Of a DNA stretch of 37,673 nucleotides, positions 6,843 through 14,928 are shown one piece after another; within the stretch, counting starts at the first letter, position 1; each line of letters starts with the position of its first letter. A model generated the notes under the pieces. It did not search any database, was not told the origin of the DNA, and was given only the letters and a program-made list of their open reading frames with translations. The position numbers and the translations under genes were made by a program. This stretch comes from Nonomuraea sp. MG754425 (GTDB taxonomy: Bacteria; Actinomycetota; Actinomycetes; Streptosporangiales; Streptosporangiaceae), in assembly GCF_021699195.1 (NCBI RefSeq), contig NZ_SSXE01000088.1:1-37673 (forward strand), written 5' to 3'.

Positions 6843-8243
6843 GTGGATTCGCACAAGGTTCACAACGAACGCCTGCACGCGTTGATGAGAGAGGCGGGCT
6901 GGAACGGTCAGAGCCTCGCGGAGGCGGTCAACGCCGTCGGCAGGGAGGCGAACCTGCCGCTCACCTACACCCGGTCATCGGTCGCCCAGTGGCTGGCCGG
7001 CATGACGCCCCGGCGGCCGGTGCCGCACGTCGTGGCGGAGGCGCAGTCGCGGCGGGTGGGCCGGCTGGTGACACCCGCGGAGGCGGGTTTCGACGACGGC
7101 GGCCCCGAGGACGGCGGCAGCCCGCTCGACCGGCTGACCACGCTGGCCGTGGCGACCGACGCGGCCAACCTGGGCGCCTCTCCCTTCCGCGTCTACAGCC
7201 TGTCCGGCCGCCCGCCGGACGAGCGGAATTCGCCGGTCCCGGTGTCGGCGGAGCTGAGCGGCTCCGTCCGGGTGGGCAGCAAGGACGTCGAGTCGGCCGA
7301 GGTGATGCTGCGGCTGTTCTCCGACGCCGACGCGGCGGCCGGGTCGGGGCACGTCCGGGCCGGGCTCAGCCTCTACCTGGCCGACACCATCGTCCCGTCG
7401 TTGTCGGCGGCCCCGCGGGAGATCCGCGCGGAGCTGCTCACGGTGGCCGCCCGGCTGAGCTACCAGTGCGGCGTGATGTGCTACAACGACGAGCTGCACG
7501 GCTTCGCCCAGCAGTACTTCCAGGTCGCGCTGCGGCTGGCCGCCGAGGCGCGGGAGCCGGGGGTGGAGGCGCTGGCGCTGTCGGCCATGAGCGTGCAGGC
7601 GGTGTCGCTCGGTCATTTCGACCACGCGCTCGGCCTGTCGCGCGCCGCCGTGGAGATCGCGGGGGGCCGCCTGCCGCCCGCGGAGCTGGCCTGGCTGTTC
7701 GGCCAGCGGGCGGTCGCGCACGCGGCGGCCGGCGACACCAACAGGGCGCTGGCCGACATGACGGCGGCGCGCGCGCAGCTCAAGCGGTTCGCCGGCGTCG
7801 ATCGCGCGCCCGCGGCGGCGCTGGCCTACCAGCGCGGCCTCATGCTGGCGCTGCTCGGCGACACCCCCAGGGCCATCGCCCAACTGGAGATCTCGGTACG
7901 GCACCGCCCCGCCACCGAACGGCACTCCCGTGCCATCACGTTGTCGCGCATCGCCGGTCTCCAGCTCCGCCACGGCCATCTGGAGGAGGCCGTGGCCACC
8001 TGGCACCGGTTCCTCGACGACTATCCGGCCATCAGGTCCGGCCGGGCCTGCGCGGCGCTCGCCCTGCTCCAGGCCGGGCTGCGCCCCTACCGCGGCGTCG
8101 CGTCGGCCGGCGCGCTGCTGGCGCGTGCCACGTCCCTGCAGCAGCGGCTGCCGCACCTGGCGGCGGGGTCGCGGACGGCCGCCGTCATCCCCTCCCGCGC
8201 CTTCGACATCCCCGTGCCCTTCCCGGCCGACAGATCCGGGTGA
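6843..8243 (+). CDS. HTH/TPR-type transcriptional regulator, candidate cluster regulator
   Basis: A 466-residue protein with an N-terminal XRE-like DNA-binding region (residues ~1-75: NERLHALMREAGW, QSLAEAVNAV, YTRSSVAQWLAGMTPRRPVP). A linker follows, then a long helical TPR-like array from about residue 170 (repeats such as YFQVALRLAAEAREPGVEALALSAM, DHALGLSRAAVEIAGG, NRALADMTAARAQLKRF, LEEAVATWHRFLDDYP). Such regulators are common beside actinomycete biosynthetic loci. GTG 6843 is the start, four bases after GGAGGAGT-type SD sequence. It is the only regulator next to the PKS operon and in the same direction, but separated from it by a terminator hairpin. Control of the PKS operon is inference. 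Confidence 0.82.
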   Translation: MDSHKVHNERLHALMREAGWNGQSLAEAVNAVGREANLPLTYTRSSVAQWLAGMTPRRPVPHVVAEAQSRRVGRLVTPAEAGFDDGGPEDGGSPLDRLTTLAVATDAANLGASPFRVYSLSGRPPDERNSPVPVSAELSGSVRVGSKDVESAEVMLRLFSDADAAAGSGHVRAGLSLYLADTIVPSLSAAPREIRAELLTVAARLSYQCGVMCYNDELHGFAQQYFQVALRLAAEAREPGVEALALSAMSVQAVSLGHFDHALGLSRAAVEIAGGRLPPAELAWLFGQRAVAHAAAGDTNRALADMTAARAQLKRFAGVDRAPAAALAYQRGLMLALLGDTPRAIAQLEISVRHRPATERHSRAITLSRIAGLQLRHGHLEEAVATWHRFLDDYPAIRSGRACAALALLQAGLRPYRGVASAGALLARATSLQQRLPHLAAGSRTAAVIPSRAFDIPVPFPADRSG

Positions 8244-8279
8244 CCTGCCAGAAAAACCACCTATTTCTCCCTTATTTCG

Positions 8280-8314
8280 TTCCGGCCGTCGCGGGTGAAT
8301 CGCGGCGGCCGGAA
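8280..8314 (+). terminator. Terminator hairpin after the TPR regulator
   Basis: TTCCGGCCGTCGCG (8280-8293) pairs with CGCGGCGGCCGGAA (8301-8314): a 14-bp stem with one G-U pair and a 7-base loop, followed by ATTGTC. It lies 36 bases past the regulator stop and insulates the PKS operon from upstream transcription. Confidence 0.75.
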
Positions 8315-8449
8315 ATTGTCATGCTCCCGGACAAGGTCGTCAAGATCGGTCGATAACTTAACGGACTGCGCTTCCGGAAAGCACCGTTGACCAGCATTTC
8401 GCGGCTAGCGTCTGCTCTGTCGTCAACGCGAGGGAACGGAGCGAAAACG

Positions 8450-8674
8450 ATGGGTCAGAACCTGTCTTCTCTCGTGCACATCCTGCTCACCGGCGGTCCC
8501 GACGCCCTGGAAGCGGCCGATCGGCGGCGCCGGATTCCCGCCGGTGAATCCGAGGTGAAAGTACGTCGCGCGCACTGCACCGAGCATTTCCGGCGGACCC
8601 CCGTGACCGTTCGCATCCACCAGCGCGAATTCCAGGTCTACGACTGGTCGCACCGCACGTACGTCGCCGAGTAA
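8450..8674 (+). CDS. DUF5988-like small protein, first gene of the PKS operon
   Basis: A 74-residue acidic/basic soluble protein: VHILLTGGPDAL near the N-terminus, then an EVKVRRAHCTEHFRRT core and a VYDWSHRTYVAE end. The pattern (LxGGP ... YEHF-like ... V-x-W-x-x-R-T-x-x-AE) matches my recollection of DUF5988, a family of small proteins of unknown function that recur at the head of actinomycete biosynthetic operons. The ATG at 8450 follows GGAACGGAG. It is 25 bases upstream of the PKS start and surely cotranscribed. A role as a chaperone or partner of the PKS is conceivable, but nothing in the sequence shows it. Confidence 0.7.
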   Translation: MGQNLSSLVHILLTGGPDALEAADRRRRIPAGESEVKVRRAHCTEHFRRTPVTVRIHQREFQVYDWSHRTYVAE

Positions 8675-8699
8675 TCACCCCCCAGAAACGGAGCAACGA

Positions 8700-11600
8700 A
8701 TGTCCACGACCCGTTCAGAGCCGATCGCGATTATCGGGGTCGGCTGCCGTTTCCCCGGAAAGGTGCAGACCCCGGGGCACCTGTGGAGCCTGGCCGCCGA
8801 GCGCCGCCAGGAGATGGGCCCGGTGCCCCCCGATCGCTGGGACGCCGAACGGCTGATGGCCCTCCAGAACCCCGACGAGGCCGCACGGTACGGGCGGGGG
8901 TGCTTCCTGGACGGCGACGTGTGGGCCTGGGACCCCGAGGCGCTCAACGTCGCGCCCGCCGAGCAGCGCTGGGTCGATCCGCAGTTCCGGGTCCTGACGG
9001 AGGTGGCCTGGGAGGCGGTGGAGCACGCCGGCGTCCCGCTGGAACGGCTGCGCGGCTCGCGCACCGGCGTCTACGTCGGGGCCTACACGCCCGACAACCT
9101 GTTCCGCGAGGCGCGGCCCGTCGAGGACGCGCTCAACAGCATGTACCTGTTCGGCAACTTCCCCGGCACGCTCGTCGGCCTGCTGGCCTTCGGCCTGGAC
9201 CTGCGCGGCCCGGTGGTGGCGCTGAACACCATGTGCTCCTCGGGCCTGGTGGCCGTGGACGCCGCCTGCGCCGCCCTGGAGCGCGGCGACTGCGACACGG
9301 CCCTGGCCGGGGCCGTCATGCTGATGTTGTCGCCGCAGACGCACCACCTGGAAGCCTCGCTGCTGACCTCGCAGCGCGGTGAGTCCTTCGCCTTCGACTC
9401 CCGCGCCGACGGCTACGTACGCGGCGAGGGAGCCGCGATGCTGCTGCTCAAGCCGCTGTCGGAGGCGCGCGCGGCCGGTGACAGGGTGCTCGCCGTGATC
9501 CGCGGCAGCGCGGTCAACAACGACGGCCAGGCCACCCGGCTCACCGCGCCGTCCACCGAGATGCAGCAGAGCCTGTACCGCTCCGCGCTGGCCCGCGCCG
9601 GCGTCGACCCGGGCCAGGTCGGCCTGGTCGAGGCGCACGGGCCCGGCACGCCGGTCGGCGACCCCGTCGAGTACATGTCGATCAACGCCGTGTACGGCCG
9701 GGGCAGCGGCCGGTGCGCGCTCGGCTCCATCAAGACCAACATCGGCCACTCCGAGCCGGTGTCGGGCCTGGCCGGGACGATCAAGGCCATGGAGTGCATG
9801 CGGCGCGGCCTGATCGCGCCGAACGCCAACTTCCGCTCCTGGAACCCGGCCATCGCCGTGGACGAGCAGTCCCGCCTGTTCGTGCCGACCGAGGTGACGC
9901 CCTGGCCGGTGGACGGGGAGACCCGGCTGGCCGCCGTGTGCTCGTACGGCGTGACCGGGACCAACGCGCACCTCATCCTGGAGTCGGAGCCGGCCCCGGC
10001 CGCGCGCCCCCGCCGCGCGTCCGGACCCGCGCAGAGCCGGCCGCTGCTGTTCCCGCTCTCCGGCGTCTCGCAGGAGTCGGTCACGCTCGCCGCGGGCCGT
10101 CTCGCCGGGTGGGCCGAGGGCGAGGGCGCGGCCGTCGGCCTGGACGACGCCGCCCGCACGCTGGCGGCGCACCGCACGCACGGCGTGCACCGGGCCGTGA
10201 TCGTCGCCCGCGACCGGAGCGAGCTGGCCGCCCGCGCCAGGGACCTGGCGGCCGGGACGGGCCCCGACGGGGTGGTCACCGGGGCCGTCACGCTGCCCGA
10301 GAGCCACCGGGGCCCGGTGTTCGTCTACCCGGGCCAGGGCACGCAGTGGGCCGGCATGTGCCAGGGCCTGCTGGAGTCGGAGCCCGCGTTCGCCGCCGCC
10401 ATCGACGAGATCGAGCCGCTGATGGCCGCGGAGTCGGGCTTCTCGCTGCGCCGGATGCTCATGGAGCCCGAACTGCTCGTCGGGGTGGACCGCATCCAGC
10501 CCGTGCTGTTCGGCGTGCAGGTGGCGCTCACCCGGCTGTGGCGGTCCTACGGCGTGGAACCGGCCGCGGTGATCGGGCAGTCGCTCGGGGAGGTGGCCGC
10601 GGCCCACGTCGCGGGCGCGCTCAGCCTCGCCGACGGGGTGGCCGTGATCTGCCGCCGCGCCACGCTGCTGGCCGAGACGGCGGGCGGCGCGATGGCCTCG
10701 GTCATGCTGTCCGCCGAACGCGTCCGGGCCGACATCGAGGCGGCCGGCGCCGACGGCGTGGCCATCGGCGTGCTCACCGCGCCCGAGGCGACCGTGATCT
10801 CGGGCGACGCCGAGCAGGTCGCCGCCCTCGTCGCCGCCTGGCAGGAGGCCGGGGCGGTCGCCCGCATGGTGGACGTGGACGTCGCCTCCCACTCCCCGCA
10901 GATGGACCCCATCCTCGACCGGCTCCACCAGGCGGTCTCCTCGGTGACCGCGCACGAGCCCCACCTGCCGTTCTACTCGACCGCCGCCGCCGACCCGCAC
11001 AACCCCGGACCGCTGGACGCCTCCTACTGGGTGCGCAACCAGCGCGACACCGTGCACTTCCACGAGGCGCTGGCGGCGGCCATGGCCGACGGGCACCGGC
11101 TGTTCGTCGAGTGCGGCCCGCACCCGCTGTCGCTGCGCCCGGTCGCCGACACGGCCCGCCACCACGACGTGCACGACACGCTCGCGGTCGGCAGCCTGCG
11201 CCGGGGCGAGCACGACCAGGACACCTTCCTGGCCAACCTCGCCACCGTGCACTGCGGTGGCCAGGCGATCGACTGGAGCGCCCGGTACGGCGAGGGCCGG
11301 CCGGTGGACGTCCCCGGCACGGCCTGGCGCCGGCTGCGGCTCGGCGGGGAGCGGGAGCCGTACCGGCTGGTCGCCCCCCACCTGCCGGCGGCCAGCGAGC
11401 ACCCGCTGCTCGGCGGCCACGTGCACGACCCCGACGCGCCCGGACGGCACCTGTGGCAGACGCCGATCAGCCCCCGCAGGCTGGCCTGGCTGGACGATCA
11501 CCAGGTCGCCGGCGTCCCGGTGCTGCCCGGCACGGGTTACGCCGAGATGATGCTGGCCGCCGGGTCCGAGGTGTTCGGCACCACGTGCCTGTCGCTGAGC

Positions 11601-13997
11601 GAGCTGAGCATCGAGACCCCGCTGCCCCTCGACCCCGAGCCGCTGGTCACCACCCGCCTGCGGGGCGACGCGCGGGGGGCCGCCGCCGAGGTCGTCTCCC
11701 AGGGCGCGGACGGGGCCCTGATCGTGCACGCCCGCGGCACCGTCCGGCCGCTGCGCGGCGAGGTGCGGCCCGCCGCGCTGGACCCGGCCGCGCTGACGGG
11801 GGAGGAGTGGCGCGACTCGGTGCCCGGCGAGCTCTACGCGCACGTCCGCGAGCGGCACAACGTGATCCACGGGCCCGCGTTCGCCGCGATCGAGCGCATC
11901 CAGGTGCACCCGGAGGAGGACCGCGCGGTCTCGTCCCTGCGGATCGCCGACCCCGGCCGGGCCTCGGCCTGGATGATGGTGCTGCACCCGGCGCTCGCCG
12001 ACGAGGTGGTGCAGACCGTCGTCGGCGCGTGGATCGTCAACTACGCCACCAGCCCCGGCCCGGTCGTGGTGCACGGCGCGGCCGAGATCAGGGTGTACGG
12101 GCCCACCGCGCACGCGCGCCTGGCCAACGTCCGGCTCGACCAGGCCGACGACCTGGCGTGCACGGCCTCCGGCCAGCTCCTGACGTCGGACGGCACCGTC
12201 GTCGCCGAGGTGCTCGGGCTGCGCCTGGTCAACATCACCCCGCCCCAGGAGCGCTTCAACGCGCGCCTGGCCCACACCGCGTGGGTGCCCGAGCCCGCGC
12301 CGGAGCCGATGGACGCCGAGCGGGCCGCCGCGTCCCGCTGGCTGGTCGTCGCCCCTGACAAGACGCCCTGGGCGCAGCGGCTGAGCCGGCTGCTGGAGAC
12401 CGGCTCCGCGGGCTCCCGGCTGCTGACGCACGGCGGGGACGCCGAACTGACGCCCGCGCGGCTGAACGAGGCCCTCGGCGAGAGCGGCGCCGCGCCCACC
12501 ACGATCGTGCTGGCCGTCGGCGGCGGACCGGGGGAGTTCGACCCGGCCGTCTCGGCCCGCGAGGAGCTGCGGCGGGCCGTCATGATCATCCAGTGGGCCG
12601 CCGCACAGGAACGGCCGCCGAGGTTGTGGCTGGCCTTCCGCACCGACGACGCGCCCATGACGGCGGCGGGCCTGCGCGGCCTGTGGCGGGTGGCCGCGTT
12701 CGAGCACCCGGAGCTGGCCCCGAGCGTCCTGGAGCTGTCCGCCGGCACGCCGCTGGACGCGGTGCTGGCCGACCTGCGCGCCGCCGACGCGGCCATCACG
12801 GAGGTCACCTGGTCGCACGAGACCCGCCACCTGGTACGGGTCCGCCCCGGCCCGGCCCCCGCCGCGGGCGGGTCGCTGGCCGAGCCGGTGCGCTCCGACG
12901 CCGCGTACGTGGTCACGGGCGGGCTGGGCGGGCTCGGCCTGCTCACCGTCGAGTGGCTGGCGGACCGGGGCGCCCGGCGGGTCGTGGTCTGCGGCCGGTC
13001 CGCGCCGTCCGAGCACGCCTCCGGCCTGCTGGAGCACCTGCGCGTCAGCACGGGAGCGCAGATCGCGGTCGTGCTCGGCGACACGGCCGACCCGGCGGTC
13101 GCGGGGCAGGTCATCCGGACCGCCACGGACGGGAACCTGCCGCTGGCGGGCGTGCTGCACGCCGCCGGGGTCGTCGAGGACGCCACCCTGGCCACGCTGG
13201 ACGACGTGACCATCGACCGGGTCTGGCGCGGCAAGGCCGAGGGCGCCTGGGCCCTGCACCAGGCCACCCTGGACCACGACCTGGACTTCTTCGTCGTCTA
13301 CTCCTCCGTGGCGTCCCTGCTGGGCTCGCCCGGCCAGGCCGCCTACGCCGGGGCCAACGCCTTCCTCGACGAGCTGGTGCGCTGGCGGCTGAGCCAGGGC
13401 CTGCCCGCCACGGGCATCCACTGGGGCGCCTGGTCCGAGGTGGGCCGCGGCCAGCACCTGGGCCGGCAGGGGCACGTCACGATCTCGCCGGCCGACGGCA
13501 TCGAGGCGCTCGAACGCATCCTGACCGCCGGGCACCGCCGGCTCGCCTACTCGCCGATCGACGCCGACCGGTGGATCGCCGCCTACCCGGCGATGTCCGG
13601 CTCGACCTTGCTGCGTGACCTGCTCGACGAGCGGCCCGCGCCCGCCGGGGGCTCGTCCCCGGTGCTGGAGGAGCTGCACGAGGCCAGGACCCCGGGCCAG
13701 CGACGCAAGATCATCGAGGATCACATCATCGACTGCGTCCGGACCATCCTGGGCGGCACCACCCGCCACATCACGCCCGACACCAGCCTCGTGCTGCTCG
13801 GCGTGGACTCCCTGGCCGCCGTGCAGCTCCAGATGCGGCTGCAGAACAGCCTGCGGATCACCATCAAGGCCGGGGTGATCTGGGTCAAGCCCAGCGCGGG
13901 CGGGCTGGCCGAGTGGATCAGCGACCAGATGGGTTTCACCGGGGCGACCGACGGAAGGCAGACCTCCGATGCGGCAGCAGAGCTCGTCTCCGCATAA
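8700..13997 (+). CDS. Iterative-type type I polyketide synthase, KS-AT-DH-KR-ACP
   Basis: A 1765-residue single-module PKS. The KS (about 5-430) has catalytic Cys179 in NTMCSSGLVA, His313 in EAHGPGT (usual motif HGTGT) and His350 in NIGHSEP. The AT (about 540-840) has nucleophile Ser628 in GQSLGE and a VASH specificity motif (728-731), not diagnostic for malonyl versus methylmalonyl. The DH (about 905-1190) has His934 in the HxxxGxxxxP motif and Asp1101 in ADEVVQ. The KR (about 1395-1590) has GGLGGLG for NADPH and Y-A-G-A-N. The ACP near the C-terminus carries Ser1704 in GVDSL. There is no ER, methyltransferase or thioesterase. Length and order recall the partially reducing 6-MSA/ChlB1/NcsB type (about 1750 aa), but the KS motifs differ. 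One module with no neighbouring PKS implies iterative use or transfer of a short unit. Product unknown. Confidence 0.93.
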   Translation: MSTTRSEPIAIIGVGCRFPGKVQTPGHLWSLAAERRQEMGPVPPDRWDAERLMALQNPDEAARYGRGCFLDGDVWAWDPEALNVAPAEQRWVDPQFRVLTEVAWEAVEHAGVPLERLRGSRTGVYVGAYTPDNLFREARPVEDALNSMYLFGNFPGTLVGLLAFGLDLRGPVVALNTMCSSGLVAVDAACAALERGDCDTALAGAVMLMLSPQTHHLEASLLTSQRGESFAFDSRADGYVRGEGAAMLLLKPLSEARAAGDRVLAVIRGSAVNNDGQATRLTAPSTEMQQSLYRSALARAGVDPGQVGLVEAHGPGTPVGDPVEYMSINAVYGRGSGRCALGSIKTNIGHSEPVSGLAGTIKAMECMRRGLIAPNANFRSWNPAIAVDEQSRLFVPTEVTPWPVDGETRLAAVCSYGVTGTNAHLILESEPAPAARPRRASGPAQSRPLLFPLSGVSQESVTLAAGRLAGWAEGEGAAVGLDDAARTLAAHRTHGVHRAVIVARDRSELAARARDLAAGTGPDGVVTGAVTLPESHRGPVFVYPGQGTQWAGMCQGLLESEPAFAAAIDEIEPLMAAESGFSLRRMLMEPELLVGVDRIQPVLFGVQVALTRLWRSYGVEPAAVIGQSLGEVAAAHVAGALSLADGVAVICRRATLLAETAGGAMASVMLSAERVRADIEAAGADGVAIGVLTAPEATVISGDAEQVAALVAAWQEAGAVARMVDVDVASHSPQMDPILDRLHQAVSSVTAHEPHLPFYSTAAADPHNPGPLDASYWVRNQRDTVHFHEALAAAMADGHRLFVECGPHPLSLRPVADTARHHDVHDTLAVGSLRRGEHDQDTFLANLATVHCGGQAIDWSARYGEGRPVDVPGTAWRRLRLGGEREPYRLVAPHLPAASEHPLLGGHVHDPDAPGRHLWQTPISPRRLAWLDDHQVAGVPVLPGTGYAEMMLAAGSEVFGTTCLSLSELSIETPLPLDPEPLVTTRLRGDARGAAAEVVSQGADGALIVHARGTVRPLRGEVRPAALDPAALTGEEWRDSVPGELYAHVRERHNVIHGPAFAAIERIQVHPEEDRAVSSLRIADPGRASAWMMVLHPALADEVVQTVVGAWIVNYATSPGPVVVHGAAEIRVYGPTAHARLANVRLDQADDLACTASGQLLTSDGTVVAEVLGLRLVNITPPQERFNARLAHTAWVPEPAPEPMDAERAAASRWLVVAPDKTPWAQRLSRLLETGSAGSRLLTHGGDAELTPARLNEALGESGAAPTTIVLAVGGGPGEFDPAVSAREELRRAVMIIQWAAAQERPPRLWLAFRTDDAPMTAAGLRGLWRVAAFEHPELAPSVLELSAGTPLDAVLADLRAADAAITEVTWSHETRHLVRVRPGPAPAAGGSLAEPVRSDAAYVVTGGLGGLGLLTVEWLADRGARRVVVCGRSAPSEHASGLLEHLRVSTGAQIAVVLGDTADPAVAGQVIRTATDGNLPLAGVLHAAGVVEDATLATLDDVTIDRVWRGKAEGAWALHQATLDHDLDFFVVYSSVASLLGSPGQAAYAGANAFLDELVRWRLSQGLPATGIHWGAWSEVGRGQHLGRQGHVTISPADGIEALERILTAGHRRLAYSPIDADRWIAAYPAMSGSTLLRDLLDERPAPAGGSSPVLEELHEARTPGQRRKIIEDHIIDCVRTILGGTTRHITPDTSLVLLGVDSLAAVQLQMRLQNSLRITIKAGVIWVKPSAGGLAEWISDQMGFTGATDGRQTSDAAAELVSA

Positions 13998-14928
13998 CGC
14001 CGCCGCCATGACCACGTACCGGCCGGGCGCGGCGCGCCCGCCGGTGCTGTGGGCGGCCTTCGGCGCGGTGTGCGTGCTGTTCCAGACCTGGGTGGCCGTG
14101 CGCTGGGCCGCCGGCGGCAACCTGCGCACGTACGACTTCGACGGCCCCATGCCCGGCTACCTGCGGCTGAGCACGCAGGTGCTCCAGGTCATGGCGATCA
14201 CGGTGAGTGTGTTGATGATCGTCCACTGCGTGCGCGAGAGCCGGAGGGCGGGGCGGGTGACCCTGTCGGCCGCCCTCGTCGCCGGCTACTTCCTGTCCTT
14301 CTGGAGCGACCCGTACTCGGGCACGCTCTACCAGACCGCGAGCAACAACCTGAACGGGATCGCCTACCCGACCTGGGGCCCCTACCTGCCGGGCTGGCAG
14401 GGACCCGTGCCGCAGGCGCAGAGCCTGCTGGAGAACCTGGGCTACCCGTGGGTGGTCATCTGGATCTGGATGGGCCTGGGCATCTCCCGGTGGCTGCGGG
14501 CCAGGCGTCCCGGCTGGAGCCGGGCCCGCACCGGCGGGCTCACCGCCGCGCTGATGTTCCCGATCGACATCGTGCTGGAGCACGCGTACATGCGGTTCGG
14601 CGGTTACGGCTACTCCCGCGCGCTGCCGCACCTCACCCTCTTCGAGGGCGAGTGGTACCAGCTCCCGCTGTACTCCCCGGCCGTCATGACCTTCTGCGCC
14701 GTCATGCCGGTCGTGCTCATGGACCTGTACGCCCGCCCAGGTCGCGAGGTCTGGCTGCTGGAAGGGTCGCTCGACCTGCCCCGGCGGCTCCAGCCGTGGG
14801 TGCGGCTGCTGGCGGGCGTCGGGTTCGCCAACGTCTGCATGCTCTCCCTGCAACTGGTGGTCTTCCTCGGCTCGCTGGTCAGCTACCCCATCGACCTGCC
14901 GCCCTGGTACGAACGGCCGCCGTCGTGA
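13969..14928 (+). CDS. AveC-like spirocyclase-family membrane protein
   Basis: A 319-residue integral membrane protein with about seven hydrophobic segments (roughly residues 23-48, 70-92, 96-116, 160-180, 190-208, 234-254, 286-310). The segments FLSFWSDPYSG, PYLPGWQGP, PIDIVLEHAYMRFGGYGY and WYQLPLYSP resemble the AveC spirocyclase family as I recall it. AveC performs spiroketal formation and a linked dehydration in avermectin assembly. The ATG 13969 overlaps the PKS end by 29 bases and follows GAAGG; ATG 14008, past the PKS stop, lacks a ribosome site. The last codons overlap the epoxidase start (GTGA). It is thus locked to the PKS and epoxidase in translation. Activity on this product is inference. 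Confidence 0.75.
   Translation: MRQQSSSPHNAAAMTTYRPGAARPPVLWAAFGAVCVLFQTWVAVRWAAGGNLRTYDFDGPMPGYLRLSTQVLQVMAITVSVLMIVHCVRESRRAGRVTLSAALVAGYFLSFWSDPYSGTLYQTASNNLNGIAYPTWGPYLPGWQGPVPQAQSLLENLGYPWVVIWIWMGLGISRWLRARRPGWSRARTGGLTAALMFPIDIVLEHAYMRFGGYGYSRALPHLTLFEGEWYQLPLYSPAVMTFCAVMPVVLMDLYARPGREVWLLEGSLDLPRRLQPWVRLLAGVGFANVCMLSLQLVVFLGSLVSYPIDLPPWYERPPS

Noticed and set aside
8387..8411. TTGACC and TAGCGT as the PKS operon promoter
   Set aside because: The spacer is only 13 bases, too short for a normal sigma-70 type promoter.
8715..14150. Very long minus-strand open frame opposite the PKS gene
   Set aside because: It is a mirror frame that stays open because of high GC at third codon positions. 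Its translation is low-complexity (G, R, H, V, Q) with no domain, while the plus strand encodes a full PKS.
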